Shown one piece after another: positions 9,537 to 16,519 of a DNA stretch of 64,000 bases. Origin of the DNA: CAZZKE01 sp964655005 (GTDB lineage Bacteria > Pseudomonadota > Alphaproteobacteria > Rhodospirillales > JABHCV01); contig CAZZKE010000005.1 of NCBI GenBank assembly GCA_964655005.1, forward strand, positions 1 through 64,000, written 5' to 3'. The notes under the pieces were generated by a model. The model saw only the letters and a program-made list of their open reading frames with translations, ran no database searches and was not told the DNA's origin. Every line of letters starts with the position of its first letter. Positions within the stretch are counted from its first letter, which is position 1. The translations under genes were made by a program, and so were the position numbers.

Positions 9537-9612
9537 GTTTATCCTCACTGTTGTTGCTACCGAAAAATACACATCCGACCGGTTGCGAAGGGCAGTCTTC
9601 CATGACCGGCCA

Positions 9613-9641
9613 GTTATAGCGGTATCGGTTGACTGTTACAA
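9613..9641 (-). promoter_or_regulatory. Predicted sigma70 promoter of rpsU
   Basis: Read on the minus strand: -35 TTGTAA, a 17-base spacer and -10 TATAAC. The -35 matches the consensus at four of six bases and the -10 at five of six. Transcription would start near 9605, leaving a leader of about 70 bases before the GTG of rpsU. Confidence 0.55.
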
Positions 9642-9801
9642 ACAAAAGCGCCGATTCGGTGCCTCGGCCAATATCCCGATGGGCCGGCGCCGGGTTTGCC
9701 GGCGCCATTTACCATTTGTTATGGAAGCCCGGTTATAGTCTTTCCGGTCGGTATCAAGCTCGTAAGCTGGCTGTTTCGGCAGGATCAAGGGAGCGGTCGC
9801 C

Positions 9802-9990
9802 ATGCGCTATCAAGTCAGGTTTGATCTTTGCGGCAGGTCGTGGCTGGTGATTGACACCCGGGCCGGCGGCAGGGTCGTGGGGCGCTACGAGACTTCCGGC
9901 CAGGCCAGGCGGGGCGCCTGGGACCAGGAAGAACGCTGGTATAAATGCAGCGGCGAAGGAAGCCGTAAAATTCGTGTTGGCGCGGGTTAA
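9802..9990 (+). CDS. Small basic protein of unknown function
   Basis: 62 residues, not recognised. A GGAG eight bases before the ATG supports translation. The protein is rich in arginine, glycine and tryptophan with no signal peptide, membrane segment or cysteine motif. It is the first of four closely spaced small genes on the plus strand (9802-10804) that include fliN, so it may be co-transcribed with them. No function is assigned; it could still be a chance reading frame. Confidence 0.45.
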   Translation: MRYQVRFDLCGRSWLVIDTRAGGRVVGRYETSGQARRGAWDQEERWYKCSGEGSRKIRVGAG

Positions 9991-9998
9991 GCGGCGTA

Positions 9999-10226
9999 AT
10001 GGATAATTGCGGCGACAATGGGGAATTAACCACTGCGGATGTCTACAAAATGGCCGGCAGGTTGTTGCGCCGGCATGGCAGGGATGCCGTCATCATCGCC
10101 AATATGCGGGCCGGAGAATTGCTCGACATGGGCGATCTGGACGGCTACAGAACATGGAAACGGCTGGTAATGCTGGTCGATGGCATGAGCGATCGGGAAA
10201 TGTCGGCTGAAACCCGTCTGCACTAG
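9999..10226 (+). CDS. Small helical protein, paralogue of the 10601-10804 product
   Basis: 75-residue soluble, probably all-helical protein with no recognised enzymatic motif. It shares a pattern with the product at 10601-10804: xWK/YK then A..LL, an RHG or KYG turn, A..ELL, G D..G and a W..L stretch in the same order and spacing. It lies eight bases after the previous small gene and 66 bases before fliN. Similar short proteins occur as hypothetical proteins in alphaproteobacteria (from memory, not searched). The start has only a weak ribosome-binding site. Confidence 0.6.
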   Translation: MDNCGDNGELTTADVYKMAGRLLRRHGRDAVIIANMRAGELLDMGDLDGYRTWKRLVMLVDGMSDREMSAETRLH

Positions 10227-10292
10227 GTGGACCGCCGGGTGGCGGCAATGTAGTATCGACCCCCGGCGCCCGGATATGAATCAGGTAACCAA

Positions 10293-10586
10293 ATGGCCGA
10301 AGATAACGACGAGCAGCAGTTCACCGGCGAAGACGGCGGTTCCGGCAGGGACCTGGGCGGCGCGGTCTATGATATAACCGTCGATGTAACGGCGGTATTG
10401 GGGACCGCCCTCATGCCGATCAGCCAGATTCTCAAACTGGGCCGTGGCGCCGTTGTCGAACTGGAAAGGCTGGTCGGCGAGGAAATCGACCTGCGGGCCG
10501 AAAACAACCTGATCGCCAAGGGCGAGATAGTCATTATCGAAGACCGTCTTGGCGTCAGCATTACCGAAATTATCAAGCGCCGTTGA
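10293..10586 (+). CDS. fliN: Flagellar motor switch protein FliN
   Basis: 97 residues forming one SpoA domain almost identical in layout to FliN: YDITVDVTAVLG near residue 26, then RGAVVELERLVGEEIDLRAE and the end GVSITEI. FliN is part of the C-ring of the flagellar switch and binds FliH at the export gate. AGGT six bases before the ATG supports the start. No other flagellar structural gene is in the window, so this copy is outside any flagellar operon. It could be the organism's only copy displaced from fliG/fliM, or a second one. Confidence 0.9.
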   Translation: MAEDNDEQQFTGEDGGSGRDLGGAVYDITVDVTAVLGTALMPISQILKLGRGAVVELERLVGEEIDLRAENNLIAKGEIVIIEDRLGVSITEIIKRR

Positions 10587-10600
10587 CAGCGGGAGCCGAC

Positions 10601-10804
10601 ATGACATCGAACACCGAAATCTGGAAATGCGCCAGCCTGCTGGTCGAAAAATACGGCGATATGGCGCTTAACGGGGCGGCGCTGAAGGCCGATGAACTGG
10701 AACGCAAGGGCGACCGCGAAGGCCGTGTTTTGTGGCTGAAGGTGACCGAAGCGGTCGAACACCTGCTCAGCGACGAAATACCCGAAAACACCACCCGGCA
10801 TTAG
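10601..10804 (+). CDS. Small helical protein, paralogue of the 9999-10226 product
   Basis: 67 residues starting at the ATG at 10601, which has GGGAG five bases upstream. A TTG eighteen bases earlier is possible but overlaps the fliN stop. The protein matches its neighbour at 9999-10226 across most of its length (EIWKCASLL, KYGD, ADELERKGDREG, VLWLKV), so the two probably arose by duplication on either side of fliN. No catalytic motif is seen. The function is unknown. Confidence 0.65.
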   Translation: MTSNTEIWKCASLLVEKYGDMALNGAALKADELERKGDREGRVLWLKVTEAVEHLLSDEIPENTTRH

Positions 10805-10987
10805 CCCGGACAGGCGCTGCAGGCGGTGTCGTTCCGTATCGCGCATTTCCATTACTTGCGGCGTGGCCGCAGAAAAAATTTGGTGGCCGTCAGGAACCTG
10901 TCAGGTTAATGTGCGATTGTATGCTATTCGGAAAGGGAGCGATTCTTGGCTTCATAGTCCGGTAATCTTTTTAGTGAGTGGGCAGTT

Positions 10988-11776
10988 ATGTATTTTAAAC
11001 CGGGTAAATCGATCTTCGCGGTGGCGTTTGCGTCCCTGTTGTGGTCGGCGCAGGTAGCGCCGGCGAATGCCGCGACGATGTCGTCTGATATTATAATCGA
11101 TAATTTCACGACGGTGGGGCTTAACTTACCGGGCTTTCCAGGCACTGCGCAAACAGACCCTGGCAACATCCTGGGAACGCGTGAGGTCAGGACGGGTCCG
11201 GGCAACGTCGTGGCTATCGGTGGCGGAAAGCTTTCAGTCTCTGCGGACCAGACCTTCGACGCTGGAATACGTTACTTTATGAACGTTGACGACGGCGGGC
11301 GCGGCTTTGATCTGACCAACGGAGACGTTAATACCGGCCTTTCCATCGGCGGCATAACACTTAACGCGTTCAATCCGGGTAATGACATTTTACAGTGGTC
11401 GTCATTCAAACTGGGGATTTTCGCTCAGGGGCCTGAAGGAGAAATAACCCCGACAGCTGATTATATGACGTCTTTTGCTCCAAATCCAGATGATGGGCCG
11501 CCTATGGATGGCAACGATGTTCTTACCCTGGGGGCGTTGTTCGTCAATTTTAACGACTTCTCAAAAAATCTGGGATTCACTTTTGCGGATGTCGGATTGA
11601 TCAGTTTTGAACTGTTTAGCCCTGAAGACCCGTCGGTTACCTTCACCGGCCCGTTCGCCGCCAGTGTAAGTGTGGTTCCTCTGCCCGCCTCGCTGCCGCT
11701 GTTCCTGTCGGGGCTGGCCGGGCTGGGGGTGATTGGGCGCAGAAGGAAGAAGAAGGCCGCCCTGCAAGCCGGATGA
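10988..11776 (+). CDS. Secreted VPLPA-CTERM sorting-signal protein
   Basis: 262 residues. A Sec signal peptide occupies about residues 1-29 (basic start, hydrophobic core, cleavage near ANA-A). The C-terminus has the full sorting layout: VVPLPASLPLF near residue 230, a hydrophobic helix LSGLAGLGVIG, then the basic cluster RRRKKKKA. This matches the VPLPA-CTERM class handled by exosortase-type enzymes, which link exported proteins to the envelope or extracellular matrix. The central 190 residues are acidic, glycine- and asparagine-rich and probably beta-stranded; I recognise no enzyme. No exosortase lies in the window. Base composition is somewhat more AT-rich than the neighbours. Confidence 0.82.
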   Translation: MYFKPGKSIFAVAFASLLWSAQVAPANAATMSSDIIIDNFTTVGLNLPGFPGTAQTDPGNILGTREVRTGPGNVVAIGGGKLSVSADQTFDAGIRYFMNVDDGGRGFDLTNGDVNTGLSIGGITLNAFNPGNDILQWSSFKLGIFAQGPEGEITPTADYMTSFAPNPDDGPPMDGNDVLTLGALFVNFNDFSKNLGFTFADVGLISFELFSPEDPSVTFTGPFAASVSVVPLPASLPLFLSGLAGLGVIGRRRKKKAALQAG

Positions 11777-11785
11777 TCCTATCGC

Positions 11786-11812
11786 CGGTCCGCCGTTAAC
11801 CCCGGCGGGCCG
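11786..11812. terminator. GC-rich hairpin between convergent genes
   Basis: Ten-base stem (CGGTCCGCCG with CGGCGGGCCG, one T-G pair) and a seven-base loop, starting ten bases after the VPLPA-CTERM stop and facing the guaA 3' end. There is no clear T-run, so it may be a weak or Rho-assisted terminator serving both genes. The hairpin is also present in the second copy of the 55-bp repeat, at 11941-11967. Confidence 0.5.
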
Positions 11813-11912
11813 NNNNNNNNNNNNNNNNNNNNNNNNNNNNNNNNNNNNNNNNNNNNNNNNNNNNNNNNNNNNNNNNNNNNNNNNNNNNNNNNNNNNNNNN
11901 NNNNNNNNNNNN
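11813..11912. other. Scaffold gap of 100 N
   Basis: One hundred undetermined bases, the conventional placeholder for an unknown distance between contigs. Because the flanks are an identical 55-bp overlap, the true missing length is probably zero. No gene is interrupted: the gap lies between the stop of the VPLPA-CTERM gene and the end of guaA. Confidence 0.99.
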
Positions 11913-12022
11913 CGCCCTGCAAGCCGGATGATCCTATCGCCGGTCCGCCGTTAACCCCGGCGGGCCGTTCGGGTCTACGGTCCGCAATTTGCCGCCGGCG
12001 GGTATTCCGTGGAGCCTTGAAG

Positions 12023-13573
12023 TCATTCCCACTCGATGGTTCCCGGCGGCTTGCTGGTGATGTCGTAAACCACCCGGTTGATGCCCTTGACTTCGTTGAT
12101 TATGCGGTTCGAAACGCGGCTCAGGAAGTCGTGGTCGAAGTGGTAGTAATCGGCCGTCATGCCGTCGGTCGAAGTAACGGCGCGCAGGGCGCAGACATAG
12201 TCGTAAGTCCGGGCGTCGCCCATCACGCCGACGCTCTGCACCGGCAGCAACACGGCGAAGGCCTGCCAGATGGCGTCATACAGCCCGGCGGTCGCGATCT
12301 CCTCGCGGTAGACGGCGTCGGCATTGCGTAAAATTTCCAGCTTCTCGCGGGTTACCCCGCCGGGCAGGCGAATGGCCAGGCCCGGCCCCGGAAACGGGTG
12401 CCGGCCGACGAATGTTTCGGGCAAACCCAGTTCGCGGCCCAGCGCCCGCACTTCATCCTTGAACAATTCGCGCAACGGTTCGACCAGCTTCATGTTCATC
12501 CGTTCCGGCAGGCCGCCGACATTGTGGTGCGATTTTATGGTGACGCTGGGGCCGCCGGTGAACGACACCGATTCGATAACGTCGGGGTAAAGCGTCCCCT
12601 GCGCCAGGAAGTCGGCGCCGCCGATGTTCGTGGCTTCTTCCTCGAATACGTCGATGAAGGTGGCGCCGATGATCTTGCGCTTCTTTTCCGGGTCGACGAC
12701 GCCTTCCAGTTTGCCGATAAACAATTCGGAAGCATCGCGGTGGACCAGCGGTATATTGTAATGTTCGCCGAACATGGCGATGACTTCCCCGGCCTCGCCC
12801 TTGCGCATGAAGCCGGTATCGACGAACACGCATTGCAACTGTTCGCCGATCGCCTCGTGCAGCAATACCGCGACCACCGATGAATCGACTCCGCCGGACA
12901 AGCCGCAGATAACCTTGCCTGTCCCGACCCGTTCACGGACCTTGGCTATTTCCTGCTCGCGGAAACCGGCCATGGTCCAGTCACCGGCGCAGCCGCAGAT
13001 CCGGTGCGTGAAATTTTCCAGTAATCTGGCGCCGTGTGGGGTGTGCGCCACTTCCGGATGAAACATCAGGCCGTAGAATTTCCGTTCATCATCGGCGATG
13101 GCGGCAAATGGCGCCCCCTCCGAAGAAGCGACGGTGCGGAAGCCCGGCGGCGGGCTGTCAATGCGGTCGCCGTGGCTCATCCATACCTGTTCCTTCGAGC
13201 CCAGGCCCCAAACCCCGTGGAACAGTTCGCAGTCTTCGCCGATATCGACAAAGGCGCGACCGAATTCGCGGTGGTCGGACGATACAACCCTGCCGCCCAG
13301 CGCCTCGGCCATGGCCATCTGGCCGTAACAGATGCCAAGCACCGGCAGCCCCATATGGAACAGGCCGTCGGGCGGGCGCGGGGTGTCGATGCCGGTGACC
13401 GAGGCCGGGCCGCCGGACAGAATAACACCCTTGGGGTTAAACTTTCTGATGCTCTCAATGTTTACCGCGTTGAACGGATGAACTTCGGAATAAACGCCGC
13501 TTTCACGGACCCGCCTGGCGATCAATTGGGTCACCTGAGACCCAAAATCAATAATCAGGATACGTTCGGACAT
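12023..13573 (-). CDS. guaA: GMP synthase (glutamine-hydrolysing)
   Basis: 516 residues, the normal length. The N-terminal class I glutamine amidotransferase domain has the nucleophile in LGICYGQMAMA (about residue 83) and the His-Glu pair in MFHPEVAHT. The ATP-pyrophosphatase domain has the P-loop GLSGGVDSSV (about residue 226), followed by the C-terminal dimerisation domain ending KPPGTIEWE. It converts XMP to GMP with glutamine and ATP. guaB, the preceding step, is 6 kb away on the same strand but in another transcription unit. Confidence 0.97.
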   Translation of the reverse strand: MSERILIIDFGSQVTQLIARRVRESGVYSEVHPFNAVNIESIRKFNPKGVILSGGPASVTGIDTPRPPDGLFHMGLPVLGICYGQMAMAEALGGRVVSSDHREFGRAFVDIGEDCELFHGVWGLGSKEQVWMSHGDRIDSPPPGFRTVASSEGAPFAAIADDERKFYGLMFHPEVAHTPHGARLLENFTHRICGCAGDWTMAGFREQEIAKVRERVGTGKVICGLSGGVDSSVVAVLLHEAIGEQLQCVFVDTGFMRKGEAGEVIAMFGEHYNIPLVHRDASELFIGKLEGVVDPEKKRKIIGATFIDVFEEEATNIGGADFLAQGTLYPDVIESVSFTGGPSVTIKSHHNVGGLPERMNMKLVEPLRELFKDEVRALGRELGLPETFVGRHPFPGPGLAIRLPGGVTREKLEILRNADAVYREEIATAGLYDAIWQAFAVLLPVQSVGVMGDARTYDYVCALRAVTSTDGMTADYYHFDHDFLSRVSNRIINEVKGINRVVYDITSKPPGTIEWE

Positions 13574-13683
13574 GCTCTGGGACTCTTTCGATGCTTCGGA
13601 TGCCAGAACATAGCGAACATCACGCGGCGCTAACAGACCCTTGTTTGCCGGCGCGATAGCCTGCCCCGGAACCGCGGATCGCC

Positions 13684-14631
13684 CTACGGAAGTTCAACGG
13701 CATAGCTTTCCAGCGCCGGAACGGAATCGATCAACCCACGCGCCTGCAAGAATTTTGCGAAGCGCTCGTAGCGGGCCCGGTCCAGCGCCGCCGGGCGCAG
13801 GGCGAAACGGGCCACGGTGTCGCGCCAGGCCAGTTTGTTCAGTTCATCGTCCAGATCGTTGCGGGCGGCGGCGAACAGCCGCCAGCTTTCTTTCGGGTGA
13901 TTGACTATGTATCGGGTGGCCTTTGCCAGCGCATCGACCAGACGGCGCAGGCGATCATCGTTCAGGGAATCCCTGTTGGCGACCAAAATCAACTCGTCAT
14001 AGGGCGGCACGCCGTATTCTTCCGGATAAAAGGCCCGACCCGGCCGGCCAAGCAGGTCCATCTGGTTTAGTTCAAAATTACGGAAGGCGCCGATAACCGC
14101 GTCCACCTGTCCCGATATGATGGACGGCGACAATGAAAAATTGACGTTGACCAGAGTCACATCGGCCAGCGACAGCCCGGCCTGTTCCAGCATTTTGCCC
14201 AGTATGGCGTCTTCGAAACCACCAATTGAATAACCGATCTTCTTGCCTTTCAGGTCATCCAGGGTTTTGATCGGGCCATTTTTCAGAACCACCAGGGAAT
14301 TCAGCGGAGTCGCGATCAGGGTGGCGATGCGGACCAGCGGCAGACCGGCGGCGGCCTGGATATGCAGTTGCGGCTGATATGAAACGGCGACGTCGGCCTT
14401 GCCGGCGGCGACCAGCTTTGGCGGGTCATTGGGGTCCGAAGGGGCGATCAGTTCGACATCCAGGCCGGCGTCGCGAAAAAACCCTTTCTCGCGGGCGATA
14501 ATCAACGGCGCATGGTCGGGATTGACGAACCAGTCCAGCAGCACGGTCATTTTTTCTACCGCCCGGGCCGGTTGGCCGATCATGATTACCGCCGCGATCA
14601 GCGGCGCCGCGATGGCGAATTTCAATTTCAT
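13684..14631 (-). CDS. thiY: Thiamine-pyrimidine precursor ABC transporter, substrate-binding protein
   Basis: 315-residue NMT1/THI5-like periplasmic binding protein with a signal peptide ending near PARA. The fold start MTVLLDWFVNPDHAPLIIA is typical of ThiY proteins that bind formylaminopyrimidine, a breakdown product of thiamine. I place the start at the ATG at 14631, which has GGAG six bases upstream; a GTG 24 bases earlier overlaps thiX. It is the last gene of a three-gene operon downstream of a TPP riboswitch, which makes the thiamine link strong. The exact pyrimidine bound is inferred. Confidence 0.88.
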   Translation of the reverse strand: MKLKFAIAAPLIAAVIMIGQPARAVEKMTVLLDWFVNPDHAPLIIAREKGFFRDAGLDVELIAPSDPNDPPKLVAAGKADVAVSYQPQLHIQAAAGLPLVRIATLIATPLNSLVVLKNGPIKTLDDLKGKKIGYSIGGFEDAILGKMLEQAGLSLADVTLVNVNFSLSPSIISGQVDAVIGAFRNFELNQMDLLGRPGRAFYPEEYGVPPYDELILVANRDSLNDDRLRRLVDALAKATRYIVNHPKESWRLFAAARNDLDDELNKLAWRDTVARFALRPAALDRARYERFAKFLQARGLIDSVPALESYAVELP

Positions 14632-14647
14632 TGCAGTCTCCAAAATT

Positions 14648-15400
14648 TTACTCACTGGGGTTGCTTTCCACCTGCCACGGCACCAGGCGGCGGACCGTCA
14701 GGTCGATGACGGCGTAAAGGCCGACCGCGAATACGGCCAGCGTCAACAGGGCGGCGAACATGACGTCGATCTGCATTCGCGCATTGGCGTGCAGCATCAG
14801 GTAGCCCAGGCCGCCGCTCGACCCGACCCACTCGCCGACGATGGCGCCGATCGGGGCGACCGCGGCGGCCACCCGCAGCCCCGAGCCCAGGGCGGGCAAG
14901 GCGGCCGGCACCCGGACCCTGGTCAGGATTGCCCAGCGGTCGCCGTTCATGGTCCGGGCCAGGTCGAGCCAGCCCGTTTCGGTGCGCCTCAGGCCATCGT
15001 AAAAGGCCGCCGTTACGGGGAAATAGATAATCAGCGTCGCCATCACCACTTTCGACGCCATGCCGTAACCGAACCACAGCACCAGTACCGGGGCCAGGGC
15101 GAACACCGGCAATGCCTGGCTGACCACCAGCAGCGGCAGCAGCCAGGCCCTGGCCGGTCGAAAATAGGCCAGGACCAGGGCGCTCATGACGCCGAAGATA
15201 AATCCAAAACACAGCCCCAGGACAATTTCCACCGCCGTTATCAGCCCGTGTCTCAGGAACAGGCCGGGGCGGTCGGCCCAAGCCACAATTACCGCGCCCG
15301 GACCGGGCAGGATATAGGGCGGCGCACCGCTCAGGATGACCAGGGCCTGCCAGGCGGCCAGCAGGCCGGCGACGATCAGCAGCGGACGCATTATTTTCAC
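14648..15400 (-). CDS. thiX: Thiamine-precursor ABC transporter, permease
   Basis: 250-residue inner-membrane permease of the SsuC/TauC/ThiX type with about six helices. The cytoplasmic coupling loop is GLRRTETGWLDLARTM (about residues 137-152), in the place where this family contacts the ATPase. The GTG at 15400 is favoured because GGAGG lies seven bases upstream and the overlap with thiZ is four bases. An ATG nine bases later is the alternative. It acts with the neighbouring ATPase and binding protein. Confidence 0.87.
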   Translation of the reverse strand: MKIMRPLLIVAGLLAAWQALVILSGAPPYILPGPGAVIVAWADRPGLFLRHGLITAVEIVLGLCFGFIFGVMSALVLAYFRPARAWLLPLLVVSQALPVFALAPVLVLWFGYGMASKVVMATLIIYFPVTAAFYDGLRRTETGWLDLARTMNGDRWAILTRVRVPAALPALGSGLRVAAAVAPIGAIVGEWVGSSGGLGYLMLHANARMQIDVMFAALLTLAVFAVGLYAVIDLTVRRLVPWQVESNPSE

Positions 15401-16152
15401 CCGAGCGCCTCCGTCAACTGGTTCAGTAATTCTCCCTGCATTTCAAGGATGGCCGGGTCGGCGACCGGGCGTGGCGTTTGTCCGCCGGGGCTCAGCGCCT
15501 GACCGAGTGTCGCCGGGCGGCCCTTCATGACATGAACCCGGTGGCCCAGCCTTAGCGCTTCCAGCGGGTCGTGGGTAACCAGCAGCACCGTCCGTCCGGC
15601 CAGCAGCCCGGCGGCCAGATCCTGCAGGCGGATGCGGGTGATGGCGTCGAGCGCCGAAAACGGCTCGTCCATCAATACCACCGGGCGGTCCTCCATCAGG
15701 GTCCGGGCCAGCGCCGTGCGTTGCCGCATGCCGCCCGAAAGCGTGTCCGGCGCGGCGTTCGCCTGACCGGCCAGGCCGACCGCATCAAGCAGCGCCATGG
15801 CCCGGTCCTTATCTGCCGGACGGCCGCGAATACGGTCGCCCAGGCAGACATTTTCAAGGACGCTGAGCCACGGAAACAGGCAATCCTGTTGCGCCATGAA
15901 GGCGGTTCGATGGGCCAGCGGCAGGCCGTCCGTGCCGGTTACGGTATCGCCGCCGCCGTCTTCCAGTCCCAAAATCAATCGCAGCAACATCGACTTGCCG
16001 ACCCCGCTGGGACCCAGCAGACAGGTCCACCGACCGGCTTTCAGGTCCAGGTCGAGACCGTCGAACAGGATATCATCGGCCCAGGCGAAGCGCGCCTGGC
16101 GAACGGTTATACCGGGTGGAACGCGGGGCGGTTGATTGGCTGGACAGTTCAT
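15397..16152 (-). CDS. thiZ: Thiamine-precursor ABC transporter, ATPase
   Basis: 251-residue ABC ATPase with Walker A GPSGVGKSM (lysine near residue 53), signature LSGGMRQR and Walker B VVLMDEPFSALD, followed by a switch histidine in VTHDPLEAL. It is the first gene of the thiZXY operon. The ATG lies only about nine bases after the TPP riboswitch, and the short GAGTGAGCG leader is the only ribosome-binding region, so ligand binding most likely blocks translation of this gene. Confidence 0.88.
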   Translation of the reverse strand: MNCPANQPPRVPPGITVRQARFAWADDILFDGLDLDLKAGRWTCLLGPSGVGKSMLLRLILGLEDGGGDTVTGTDGLPLAHRTAFMAQQDCLFPWLSVLENVCLGDRIRGRPADKDRAMALLDAVGLAGQANAAPDTLSGGMRQRTALARTLMEDRPVVLMDEPFSALDAITRIRLQDLAAGLLAGRTVLLVTHDPLEALRLGHRVHVMKGRPATLGQALSPGGQTPRPVADPAILEMQGELLNQLTEALG

Positions 16153-16160
16153 CGCTCACT

Positions 16161-16252
16161 CGTTCCTACGCCGGGATCAGCCGGATCAGGTTCAAGGGGT
16201 CGTCTCGCAATTTTCGAGACCTCTCAGCCGGCTGTCCGGCTCCCCCCAGTGA
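16161..16252 (-). promoter_or_regulatory. TPP riboswitch (THI element)
   Basis: Read on the minus strand, the conserved pyrimidine-sensing half GCCGGCTGAGAGG and the pyrophosphate-sensing half CCCTTGAACCTGATCCGG are both present. The closing CCCGGCGTAGG follows, with a variable P3 hairpin (GTCTCG-AAAATTG-CGAGAC) between them. The order and spacing are those of the TPP riboswitch. It ends just before the thiZ start, so it probably turns off the thiZXY transporter when thiamine pyrophosphate is plentiful. Confidence 0.95.
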
Positions 16253-16316
16253 AGGTGTTTCGACCCTATCCATAAGCGGGCCTGACACGGTTGGCAAGTT
16301 GCAAGTTGAATGTGCG

Positions 16317-16514
16317 TTACCGTTCGCGGTCTTTCCAGCCCCGCAAAACGGATAGCACCAGTTCCGGATTTTTCATGATCGCGTCGGAAACCTGGCGGCG
16401 CAGTGATTCATTAATGCCGCGGTCGATCTTATCGACGTCAATAGCCGCAGGGGCCGGTCGGGCAGGGGGCGGCACACGGGTGGCGGTCTTACGGTAAGGC
16501 GGCGGCGGCTTCAT
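16317..16514 (-). CDS. Small hypothetical protein with FliF-tail-like C-terminus
   Basis: 65 residues, of which the first 25 are proline- and arginine-rich and likely disordered. The remainder is one or two helices ending MKNPELVLSVLRGW. That ending resembles the C-terminal NPE..A.VIR.W peptide with which FliF binds FliG; the similarity is seen by eye and is short. The ATG lies five bases after the diguanylate cyclase stop, so the two are probably co-transcribed. The role is unknown; an adaptor to the flagellar motor is one speculative option. Confidence 0.6.
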   Translation of the reverse strand: MKPPPPYRKTATRVPPPARPAPAAIDVDKIDRGINESLRRQVSDAIMKNPELVLSVLRGWKDRER

Positions 16515-16519
16515 ATCCG

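Larger units (their letters stand above)
11758..11967. repeat. Exact 55-bp direct repeat on both sides of the scaffold gap
   Basis: The 55 bases at 11758-11812 are repeated without change at 11913-11967, one copy on each side of the 100-N run. An identical overlap of exactly 55 bases at two contig ends is what a de Bruijn assembler with k of 55 leaves. The real chromosome therefore probably has one copy and no gap, so the window is about 155 bases too long here. Confidence 0.9.

Noticed and set aside
11813..11912. Coding frame running through the N gap
   Set aside because: It is made of undetermined bases and a duplicated assembly overlap, not real coding sequence.
14399..15502. Long open frame on the plus strand
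   Set aside because: It lies antisense to thiY and thiX and has the glutamine-, arginine- and histidine-rich composition typical of GC-rich shadow frames.
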